Assembly: GCA_041395245.1 (NCBI GenBank)
Contig: JAWLAY010000014.1
Location: 62,001 to 126,000 of the forward strand
Direction: 5' to 3'
DNA length: 64,000 nt
Source: Aquimonas sp041395245
GTDB taxonomy: Bacteria; Pseudomonadota; Gammaproteobacteria; Xanthomonadales; Xanthomonadaceae
The first letter of the stretch is position 1, and every line of letters starts with the position of its first letter. The notes beneath the pieces were generated by a model. It did no database searches. It had not been told where the DNA came from and saw nothing but the letters and a program-made list of their open reading frames with translations. Shown here piece after piece: positions 57,076 to 64,000 of the stretch. A program made the translations under genes and the position numbers.

Positions 57076-59820
57076 TCAATGAAGTGCCACGGTGTTCGCC
57101 TGATCGTATCGACTGCGAGTCCAGACCCCGAATGACCGGGACGCGAGGCGCAAGGACGCGTGTTCGCGATGCCAGCTTGAATTGCGCATGGCCGTTTCCA
57201 TCGCGCGATCCGGTGACAAGGTGGGATGGACTTGCCAGCGGTTCCCCTTTTCGTCGGGCAGTATCAGTTCGACCTCGCTGACATCCGCATTGATGGCGAT
57301 CAGTACTGCGTCCTGCTCACCTTCCTCGCGGATGCCGATCAGCATGACGGTCGGTGGCAGTGAGGGTGTGGTGCGGGGGAAATAGACCCGGCGACGGATT
57401 TCCTCGGCGCTGCGCAGACGCAGGGCGGGTGTGCTGGCGCGAATGCGCAGCAGATCGAGGAAGGCGTCGCGGGTCCAGGCGATGTCATCCGCGCTCGGTT
57501 GTTGGGCCGGATCGCGCACGCGTTCGAGTAGCAGGGAACGCAGCGTGTCGTCGTCCTCGCCGGGCGGAAGGCCCAGGCCGAAGTGGTTGCTCTGGCCGCT
57601 CCAGTCGACGCGATTGAAGGCATCGCCCGAGTTGAAGCTGTTGCGATCCAGCGACTTGCTGCGCAGCAGTTCGCCACCGGCGTGGAAATAGGCGATGCCC
57701 TGACTGAAGGCGACGGTCGCCAGTGCGAGGACTTGCACACGGGCACGCTCGCGCGACGGGGTGTCCGCAGGCAACTTCATCATGTTGATGTCGAACAGGG
57801 TCGGGTTGTCGTGGTTCTCGACGTAGTTCACCACCTCGCCCGGTTCGCGCGCATAGCCCGCAGGCTGGCCCGCGTAATCGATCTGCTCGGCGGCGACGAG
57901 GCGGCCGTCGAACAGTGGAATCGGCATGCTGCGCAGTGATCCGGTCATGCCGATGCGCAGCAGGGTAGCCGCACGTTGCAGTTCGGCCAGACTTGCCGTG
58001 CCCTGTGCCTCGGCGTTGGGCGAGTAGAACAGACCGTTGACCCAACCTTGCTTAAGGATCAGGTCGATACCGCCATCGCAGCAACCGCCTCCGCGCACGG
58101 CATCGCGGGCGCGATCGCTGAAGGTCGCGATGCCGCTGCCGTTAAGACTGCGCTGCGAGGCCTGTTCGAATCGCGCGCCGTCGGCGACTTCACCGAAGTT
58201 CCAGCCTTCGCCCAACAGCGCGATGGGGCGGCCCGCCGTTTCGTTCACCGCGCTCTGCAGTCGCAGCATGGCGGATTTCGGTTGGTGGCCCATCAGGTCA
58301 AAACGGAAGCCGTCGATACGGTAGTCGCGCACCCAGCGCACGGCGGTATCGATCATCAGTTTCGCCATCATGCGGTGCTCGGTGGCGGTGTTTTCGCAAC
58401 AGGTCGAACGGGTGATCGCGCCCTCGGCATCGAGGCGGTGGTAGTAGCCCGGCACGATCCGATCCAGCACGGATTGCGCATGCAGGCCCGAGTGACTGGT
58501 GTGGTTGTAGACCACATCCATGCCGACCCGCAGGCCGATGGCATGCAGCGCCTGCACCATGGCGCGGAACTCGCGAATGCGCAGGGCGCCCTGGTTTGCA
58601 TCGGTCGCATAGCTGCCTTCCGGGGCGCCGAAATGCTGCGGGTCATAGCCCCAGTTGAAGCAGTCGACGTCCTTGACGGCCGAGATCGCGTCGCGCCACG
58701 CGGTCGGTGTGGCCGCGACCTGGATCTGCGGCGTCACACAGTCGGTTTCCGGCACGCTGGAAAAGTCGAACACCGGCAGCAGATGGATATCGGTGAGCCC
58801 GGCCTCGGCCAAGGTCCGCAGGTGGCGCATGCCATCGGATTCGGCGTGGGTAAAGCCCAGATATTTGCCGCGATGCGCGACCGGAACGCGGCGGTCATCA
58901 CGCGAAAAATCGCGCACATGCAATTCGTAAATGATCTGGTCCACCGCGTGCGCGGCGGCGGCAGGCCGCGCGGCAGTCTGCCATCCCTCTGGCAGCGTTT
59001 CCGGAGCGTGCAATGAGCCCAGCCAACTGCGTCGTCCGTTCGCCGACAGACTGATCGCGTAGGGATCGGTGACGCGTTGGCGTACCCAGCCGGTCGCGGG
59101 GACGAAGACATCGACCAGCCAGGTGCTGTAGCGATCACGAAGGTCGTGGCCAGTCTGCCAGGTCCAGACGCCGGTTGCTGCATCCCGATTCGCTGCGCCA
59201 ACCTCGCTGGCAGACGCGCTGGCATCGGGATACACGCACACGCCAACCTGTCGTGCGGTCGGCGCCCACAGCTTCAGGTCCGTCCCATCGGCATTGCTCA
59301 AGGGCGTGAAGTCGATATGTTCCGCCGCGGCAAAGTGGTCATCGAGGGCGGCAGCAATCTGCAAGCGCGTGTGCGCAACGACGCGCGCATCGGCGTCCAC
59401 GCGGACCAGCCACACCGGATCACGCCACCAACGATAGGCCTCGTCATCGGTGTTGGCGGTATCCAGCAGAACACCCGTGCCAAGCCAGCCGAAGCCTTGC
59501 TGATCGGCTTCGGTAAAGGCCGAGCCGAGCACGCGCAGGCTGCGCTGTTCGGTTGCGCGTGGCAGTGGCTGACCGACGACGATGGTGTCTGCCTCGCGCA
59601 GCAGTACAAAGCCGCCTTCGACCGCTGTTCCCGGCCAAAGGATGCGGCGAGCGTCCAGCCACACTGCTTGTGCCTCGCCCTGCTCAGCGTGCGCCTGCAG
59701 CACGCGATGCGTGTCGGGTCGGTTGCAATCGTCCAGCGAGAATGGTTCGGCAGTGGCCGTCTGCGTGCTCAGACCGGTTAGCAGGACAACTAGTGCAGTT
59801 CGCATGGACGGTGCGTACAT
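57076..59820 (-). CDS. Exported type I pullulanase-like GH13 enzyme
   Basis: A 914-aa debranching enzyme for alpha-1,6 bonds. Signal peptide M-Y-A-P-S-M-R-T-A-L-V-V-L-L-T-G. Two N-terminal beta modules come first. The GH13 barrel then shows D-V-V-Y-N-H-T, G-F-R-F-D-L-M-G-H (nucleophile), L-L-G-E-G-W-N-F-G (acid/base) and Y-V-E-N-H-D-N. A Cys pair occurs in S-T-C-C-E-N-T-A-T-E as in PulA. ATG 59820 is preceded by GGAG with 7 nt spacing. Divergent from the halogenase with a shared operator candidate. Confidence 0.93.
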   Translation of the reverse strand: MYAPSMRTALVVLLTGLSTQTATAEPFSLDDCNRPDTHRVLQAHAEQGEAQAVWLDARRILWPGTAVEGGFVLLREADTIVVGQPLPRATEQRSLRVLGSAFTEADQQGFGWLGTGVLLDTANTDDEAYRWWRDPVWLVRVDADARVVAHTRLQIAAALDDHFAAAEHIDFTPLSNADGTDLKLWAPTARQVGVCVYPDASASASEVGAANRDAATGVWTWQTGHDLRDRYSTWLVDVFVPATGWVRQRVTDPYAISLSANGRRSWLGSLHAPETLPEGWQTAARPAAAAHAVDQIIYELHVRDFSRDDRRVPVAHRGKYLGFTHAESDGMRHLRTLAEAGLTDIHLLPVFDFSSVPETDCVTPQIQVAATPTAWRDAISAVKDVDCFNWGYDPQHFGAPEGSYATDANQGALRIREFRAMVQALHAIGLRVGMDVVYNHTSHSGLHAQSVLDRIVPGYYHRLDAEGAITRSTCCENTATEHRMMAKLMIDTAVRWVRDYRIDGFRFDLMGHQPKSAMLRLQSAVNETAGRPIALLGEGWNFGEVADGARFEQASQRSLNGSGIATFSDRARDAVRGGGCCDGGIDLILKQGWVNGLFYSPNAEAQGTASLAELQRAATLLRIGMTGSLRSMPIPLFDGRLVAAEQIDYAGQPAGYAREPGEVVNYVENHDNPTLFDINMMKLPADTPSRERARVQVLALATVAFSQGIAYFHAGGELLRSKSLDRNSFNSGDAFNRVDWSGQSNHFGLGLPPGEDDDTLRSLLLERVRDPAQQPSADDIAWTRDAFLDLLRIRASTPALRLRSAEEIRRRVYFPRTTPSLPPTVMLIGIREEGEQDAVLIAINADVSEVELILPDEKGNRWQVHPTLSPDRAMETAMRNSSWHREHASLRLASRSFGVWTRSRYDQANTVALH

Positions 59821-59882
59821 GCATGGGCTCCAGAAAGGGGGCTTTCGCATGCTAGGCCAGTTGCACACCGACCGGCAGGCCA

Positions 59883-59895
59883 TGCATACGTATTC
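59883..59895. promoter_or_regulatory. Second copy of the candidate LacI operator
   Basis: TGCATACGTATTC, identical over 13 bp to the core at 51311-51323. It sits in the 175-bp region between the divergent pullulanase and halogenase genes and could control both. Confidence 0.6.
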
Positions 59896-59995
59896 GAGAT
59901 GGCCTGCAAGGCGCTGTCGTGGCTGGCGGCGCAGGACTCGCTACCATGATGGAAAGCGCTCGCGACAGACGGGCCCACTCAACTTGGGAGAATCC

Positions 59996-61504
59996 ATGAA
60001 CGTGCATCCGGATGCTGTGCGCAAGGTCGTCATTGTTGGCGGAGGAACCGCCGGGTGGATGGCGGCAACCGCCTTGATCGAGACGCTCGCTGGCGTGGTC
60101 GATGTCACCCTCATCGAGTCCGATGAAATCGGCATCGTCGGTGTCGGCGAGGCGACCATTCCGCCGATCCGCCGCTTCAATGCGGGCATGGGCATCGACG
60201 AAGACGAGTTCCTGCGCGCCACCCAGGGCACGTTCAAGCTGGGCATCGAATTCAAGGACTGGACCCGGCTCGGGCATGCCTATCACCACGCCTTCGGCAG
60301 CGTCGGCGGGCGCGATCTCGGCATGGTGCAGTTCTACAACTACTGGCTGAAGCTGCGGGCGCTCGGCGAGGCAGGACCGCTGGACGACTACACCTTCAAT
60401 GCGGTGGCGGCGAAGCAGAACAAGTTCATGCGCTCGGCCAAGATCGAAAACTCGCCCTTGTCGAACATCGCGCACGCGTTCCATTTCGACGCCAGTCTGT
60501 ACTCGCAGTTCTTGCGCAAGCGCGCCGAAGCCAAGGGCGTGCGGCGCATCGGAGGCAAGATTGTCGATGTGCAGTTGCGTGGCACGGATGGCTATATCGA
60601 ATCGGTCCAGTTGGAAAACGGTCCGCGCATCGACGGTGAATTGTTTGTCGATTGCTCCGGCTTCCGTGGCCTGCTGATCGAGCGTGCCTTGCATACCGGC
60701 TACGTGGACTGGAGTCATTGGTTGCCCGCCAACCGGGCGCTGGCGGTGCCGTGCGAGTCGGTTTCGCCGCTGACACCCTACACGCGATCCACCGCACACC
60801 GTGTCGGCTGGCAATGGCGCATTCCGCTGCAGCATCGCATTGGTAACGGGCTGGTTTACTGCAGCGACTACCTCAGCGATGACGAGGCCAGTGCGCTGCT
60901 GCTGTCGAATCTCGATGGCAAGGCGCTGGCGGACCCGCGTCCGATCTGCTTCGTGACCGGCATGCGGCGCAAGTTCTGGCATCGCAACTGCGTGGCGATC
61001 GGGTTGGCCAGCGGGTTTCTGGAGCCCTTGGAGTCGACCAGTATCCACTTCATCCAGACCAGCATTTCCAAGTTGCTGGCCTATTTCCCCGACCGCCGAT
61101 TCAATCCGGTGGATATCGACGCCTACAACCGGCAAACCCAGTTCGAGTTTGAACGCAGCCGCGATTTCATCATCCTGCATTACCTCGCCACCGAGCGCAC
61201 CGAGCCGTTCTGGACCGACCGTCGTCGCGCCGACATCCCCGAATCACTGCGGCAGAAGATCGAGCTGTTCCGCAGCGCGGGACGAATCATCCGCGAGCAG
61301 GAGGAACTATTCACCGAGGCAAGCTGGCTGCAGGTCTTCGCCGGGCAGAACGTCCTGCCTGAGCACTATCACCCCATCGTTGACATGATGAAACTGGACG
61401 ACATCCGCAAGATGGTCAGCAGTGTGGCGGGCGTGCTGGATCGCTCTGCGCAGGCCATGCCAGCCCACGAGGCCTTCATCGACAAGCACTGCAAGGCGAT
61501 GTGA
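59996..61504 (+). CDS. FAD-dependent tryptophan-halogenase family protein
   Basis: A 502-aa flavin-dependent halogenase homologue. The FAD loop is V-G-G-G-T-A-G-W-M-A-A at about 14-24. The catalytic lysine of the family is Lys 81 in G-T-F-K-L-G-I. The G-W-x-W-x-I-P signature is present as G-W-Q-W-R-I-P, and the Glu equivalent of PrnA Glu346 lies in L-E-P-L-E-S-T-S-I-H-F. GGGAG precedes ATG 59996. Homologues next to TonB receptors and sugar genes occur in Xanthomonas and Caulobacter relatives (such as BrvH and XcHal); their natural substrate is unsettled. Chemistry here is inferred. Confidence 0.9.
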   Translation: MNVHPDAVRKVVIVGGGTAGWMAATALIETLAGVVDVTLIESDEIGIVGVGEATIPPIRRFNAGMGIDEDEFLRATQGTFKLGIEFKDWTRLGHAYHHAFGSVGGRDLGMVQFYNYWLKLRALGEAGPLDDYTFNAVAAKQNKFMRSAKIENSPLSNIAHAFHFDASLYSQFLRKRAEAKGVRRIGGKIVDVQLRGTDGYIESVQLENGPRIDGELFVDCSGFRGLLIERALHTGYVDWSHWLPANRALAVPCESVSPLTPYTRSTAHRVGWQWRIPLQHRIGNGLVYCSDYLSDDEASALLLSNLDGKALADPRPICFVTGMRRKFWHRNCVAIGLASGFLEPLESTSIHFIQTSISKLLAYFPDRRFNPVDIDAYNRQTQFEFERSRDFIILHYLATERTEPFWTDRRRADIPESLRQKIELFRSAGRIIREQEELFTEASWLQVFAGQNVLPEHYHPIVDMMKLDDIRKMVSSVAGVLDRSAQAMPAHEAFIDKHCKAM

Positions 61505-61519
61505 TCGGCGGCAACTGGC

Positions 61520-62665
61520 CTACTCGAACCCGTTGGTAAATAGCGGACTGGCGGGCAGTACGGTGCGCACGCACTCGTAGCTTTCGGCAATGCGGGCACC
61601 GGTATCGATCACCGCGAAGTCGGAGACCTGCAAGGGCGTGCGATTGCCGGTGCTGCCGTTCCAGAAGATCTGCGGCGTGATGCCCAGACTGTCCCAGTCG
61701 TTCTCGGTGTGCCGATCACTTTCGAAGGTCAGCGCGATGTTGCCGCCGTCGGCCAGCACGATGCCGTAGCGCTGCATGGTGCGCAGAATCACTTGCGCCG
61801 CCGCGTTGTAGCCGCTCAGGTCGAAGTCCGCACGCAGACGCAGTCGTGCGCCATAGGGAACACTGCCAGCCGGTCCGCTTGGCCCACCCGCGTGACTCGC
61901 CGGGCGAACGTAGAGGCGACCGTAGCGTCCGCCAAGACTGACGTCATTGGCCATGTGGTCATTCGGCAGGATGAAGCGAATGGCGTGGCCAAGGTCACCG
62001 TCTGGCAATGCCATCGCCGCCGCAACGCCATCCGCGTTGGGCATCAAGGCCGCAATCGGGAATCCGGCCGCGTCCGAACTGGTGCAATGCTCACCCCGAC
62101 CTTGCGCCGGATAGACGCGCGACAAATCCCACACCGCAAGGCAGAGCGCGTCGATTTCGCTGCCATTGAAATTGGCGCCGTAGAGTTCGTACAGCAGGCC
62201 ATTGGACGTGATCAGCAGATGACAGTCCTCGTCACCGTTCGGGCAGCTCAGTCCACTCTGGCCTTCGAACGCGGCATCCGACGGCAGCGGAACCTCGGAG
62301 CCGAGTGGCTCGCAGTCCGGCAGGGTGTAGTCATTCCAGGCAGTGCTCGGTACGACCGGGTAGCTGGGTACGCTTTCGCCTTCGGCAATCTGGCGTAGGT
62401 GCAACGAAAAATCGATCTGCATGCGATTACTGTTGCCCCAGCCGCCCAGTGATTGCAGGGTCGCGATCATGCTGGCCGAATCCGGGTGCAAGGGCGCGGC
62501 GGCAATGTTCTGGTGCCACACCGCCGTGGATGGAAAACGCGGCGACGGCGCGGCGCTCAGTTGACCGGCGCACAGGCAAAAGGTCAGCAGACAGCGTGCG
62601 GCGAGTCGACCCGCAGGTCGAGCTGGAATCATCCGCCGGCCGATAGCGCGTGCCTTCTGGTGCAT
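61520..62665 (-). CDS. Exported hypothetical protein ending in FTNGFE
   Basis: A 381-aa protein with a signal peptide (C-L-L-T-F-C-L-C-A-G-Q-L-S-A-A). The mature part is not a family I recognise. It contains W-H-Q-N-I-A-A-A-P-L-H-P-D-S, two further Cys pairs and I-F-W-N-G-S-T-G-N-R. The C-terminal residues are P-L-F-T-N-G-F-E, a variant of the motif at the end of the VCBS protein. Convergent with the halogenase gene (15 bp between stops). Confidence 0.75.
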   Translation of the reverse strand: MHQKARAIGRRMIPARPAGRLAARCLLTFCLCAGQLSAAPSPRFPSTAVWHQNIAAAPLHPDSASMIATLQSLGGWGNSNRMQIDFSLHLRQIAEGESVPSYPVVPSTAWNDYTLPDCEPLGSEVPLPSDAAFEGQSGLSCPNGDEDCHLLITSNGLLYELYGANFNGSEIDALCLAVWDLSRVYPAQGRGEHCTSSDAAGFPIAALMPNADGVAAAMALPDGDLGHAIRFILPNDHMANDVSLGGRYGRLYVRPASHAGGPSGPAGSVPYGARLRLRADFDLSGYNAAAQVILRTMQRYGIVLADGGNIALTFESDRHTENDWDSLGITPQIFWNGSTGNRTPLQVSDFAVIDTGARIAESYECVRTVLPASPLFTNGFE

Positions 62666-62839
62666 GTCTTGCTCCGATCTCCGGTTCGCAGGCGCGCATC
62701 ATCGCGCAGTCAGCGCGCTCGTGAAGCGCACGAGGTCTCGATTCGTTCTCGTCAGTGCGTCTGCGGCATGGCGGCGTGCTTGTCACAGATTCGCTTCGGT
62801 CGCATCTTGGAAGTCCGAACTGCCGACGGGGAGGCAAGC

Positions 62840-63409
62840 ATGCACAACGGAACGCTGCAGCAACTGCGCGAGCAATGGTTCGTCGGGGTCGCGGTGCTTG
62901 TGCTCGCCGGGTTGGTGACGTTCGGCGTGTCCTTCGCGCTGGATGGCGGCTTCAGCGATGCCATCGAGTTTCTGGGTGTCGCGCTGGTGTTGTACGCCAC
63001 GCTGATCGCTTCCAGTCGTCTGCCCGATACGTGGGTGGGCGCTTGGGTCGCCAAACGGCTGGATGCCTGGGTGGCCAGTCACGGTGCCGGGTTCTATGGT
63101 CTGGTCGCCTTGGCACGATTTGTCCAGTTGGAGGCCGAAGACGGACTCGCCGCGCTGCGTGGTTTTGATCTGCACTCGTTCGACGCCAGCGACCTGTTGA
63201 TGCACCACCTCATGGGCTTCAGCATGGATTCCTTGCGCAATCTCATCAATGCCAGCATCTGGCCCGCGCAGATATTCACCGAGTGGGGTTTCGTGACCGC
63301 AGGGCTCATTCTTGCGCTGCTGTGGGGCATCCATTCGGTGGGAACGAAAGTCTTCCCCGAGGCGCACCCGGTTGCACCTGCCGAGGTGGCGTCCTCGGAT
63401 CAGAATTGA
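62840..63409 (+). CDS. Hypothetical inner-membrane protein, 189 aa
   Basis: A protein with three to four predicted transmembrane helices: residues 14-34, 41-60, about 80-95 and 145-163. The loop between contains F-D-L-H-S-F-D-A-S-D-L-L-M-H-H-L-M-G. An excellent ribosome binding site (GGGGAGG) lies 5 nt before ATG 62840. No family is recognised. Downstream it converges with ahcY. Confidence 0.75.
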   Translation: MHNGTLQQLREQWFVGVAVLVLAGLVTFGVSFALDGGFSDAIEFLGVALVLYATLIASSRLPDTWVGAWVAKRLDAWVASHGAGFYGLVALARFVQLEAEDGLAALRGFDLHSFDASDLLMHHLMGFSMDSLRNLINASIWPAQIFTEWGFVTAGLILALLWGIHSVGTKVFPEAHPVAPAEVASSDQN

Positions 63410-63494
63410 GCGGCGCAACACCATCGAGAACCTGATCGGCTGCTGACAGATGGTGTGGGGCTGTGTCAGACAGAGCGAACGGACCAGGCGCAAC

Positions 63495-63520
63495 GAAAAC
63501 GGGCACCTTGCGGTGCCCGT
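63495..63520 (-). terminator. Intrinsic terminator of ahcY
   Basis: Perfect 9-bp stem (63499-63507 and 63512-63520) with a 4-nt loop; leftward it is followed by TTT and CGTT. It lies 45 bp downstream of the ahcY stop codon. Confidence 0.7.
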
Positions 63521-63564
63521 CGGTTCGTTCAATGCGATTCACGCTGCCCACGCAGCGGGCTGCA

Positions 63565-64000
63565 TCAGTAGCGGTAGTGATCCGGCTTGTACGGTCCTTC
63601 GACCGGGACGCCCAGGTAGGCGGCCTGATCGGTGGTGAGCACGGTCAGCTTGACGCCGATCTGCTCCAGGTGCAGGCGAGCCACTTCTTCATCGAGTTGC
63701 TTCGGCAGGCGATAGACCGTCTTGTCGTAACTGTCCTTGTTCTTCCACAGGTCGATCTGCGCCAAGGTCTGGTTGGAGAACGAGTTTGACATCACGAAGC
63801 TCGGATGGCCGTGGGCGCAGCCGAGGTTGATCAGACGACCTTCGGCCAGTACGTAGATGCTGCGGCCGGTGTCATTGAAGGTGTAGCGATCCACCTGCGG
63901 CTTGATCTGATCACGGCTGGCGCGACCGGCGGCGACTTCGGCGTTCAGGCGATCCATCTGGATCTCGTTGTCGAAGTGCCCGATGTTGCAGACCAGCGCG
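63565..64000 (-). CDS. ahcY: S-adenosylhomocysteine hydrolase, C-terminal part (runs off the window)
   Basis: About 145 C-terminal residues of adenosylhomocysteinase, the NAD-dependent enzyme that cleaves SAH to adenosine and homocysteine. The signature V-C-N-I-G-H-F-D-N-E-I-Q is at the window edge. N-L-G-C-A-H-G-H-P-S-F-V-M follows, and the protein ends P-D-H-Y-R-Y, as in the family. The start lies beyond 64000. Confidence 0.95.
   Translation of the reverse strand, partial: ALVCNIGHFDNEIQMDRLNAEVAAGRASRDQIKPQVDRYTFNDTGRSIYVLAEGRLINLGCAHGHPSFVMSNSFSNQTLAQIDLWKNKDSYDKTVYRLPKQLDEEVARLHLEQIGVKLTVLTTDQAAYLGVPVEGPYKPDHYRY

Noticed and set aside
57976..59016. Rightward open frame of 346 codons inside the pullulanase gene
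   Set aside because: It is antisense to clear GH13 catalytic regions and has no ribosome binding site.
1..64000. CRISPR arrays, tRNA/rRNA genes and intact insertion sequences
   Set aside because: No regularly spaced repeats, cloverleaf-like sequences or transposase frames were seen by eye; a tool-based scan could still find a divergent case.

Overview
The window is a high-G+C chromosomal segment of a gammaproteobacterium, most likely order Lysobacterales (Xanthomonadales) and plausibly a Rhodanobacteraceae-like genus. This placement is inferred from the purM-DUF2066-perM-hda neighbourhood, a TPR-type Ser/Thr kinase, a maltodextrin locus with an FAD-dependent halogenase, and secreted proteins ending in an L-F-x-x-G-F-E motif. 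I saw no tRNA, rRNA, CRISPR array or intact transposase.

Layout. 298-1965 (-): glycine cleavage genes gcvT and gcvH. 2290-10026 (+): a tightly packed run of an ECF sigma factor, a membrane protein in the anti-sigma position, a secreted SGD-repeat beta-helix protein, an M1 aminopeptidase, an alpha/beta hydrolase and a kinase-TPR protein. 10076-17962: a small unknown gene, ettA, an EamA transporter, dps and hrpA. 17989-22955: two secreted unknown proteins and relA. 23002-26305 (-): a copper-handling operon (CopL-like protein, TolC-type outer membrane protein, Tat-exported multicopper oxidase). 26420-29989 (+): recQ, a YgjP-like metallopeptidase and an ECI1-like enoyl-CoA isomerase.

30010-33265 (-) is an accessory island that looks less G+C rich than its flanks. 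It is a five-gene operon behind its own palindromic operator and sigma70-type promoter. It encodes a two-HTH protein, a small RHH-like protein, a uracil-DNA-glycosylase-fold protein, a 197-aa protein with a DUF4258-like N-terminus and a 108-aa protein. I regard it as the best candidate for an undescribed, possibly defence-related, system.

33686-42429 is housekeeping: hda, perM and DUF2066; purM and purN facing purK and purE; a 169-bp repeat with 21-bp terminal inverted repeats; a Trm112-like gene and nadC. 42497-47868 holds a duplicated-domain secreted protein, corA, a second ECF sigma with a very short partner, a probable leftward structured RNA and metK.

47947-61504 is a maltodextrin/starch locus: alpha-amylase, SLC45-type MFS transporter, dienelactone-hydrolase-like protein, LacI-type regulator, two large secreted proteins, pullulanase and a tryptophan-halogenase homologue. 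Two copies of a palindromic motif lie in the divergent promoter regions and are candidate LacI operators. The window ends with two unknown proteins and the 3' part of ahcY.
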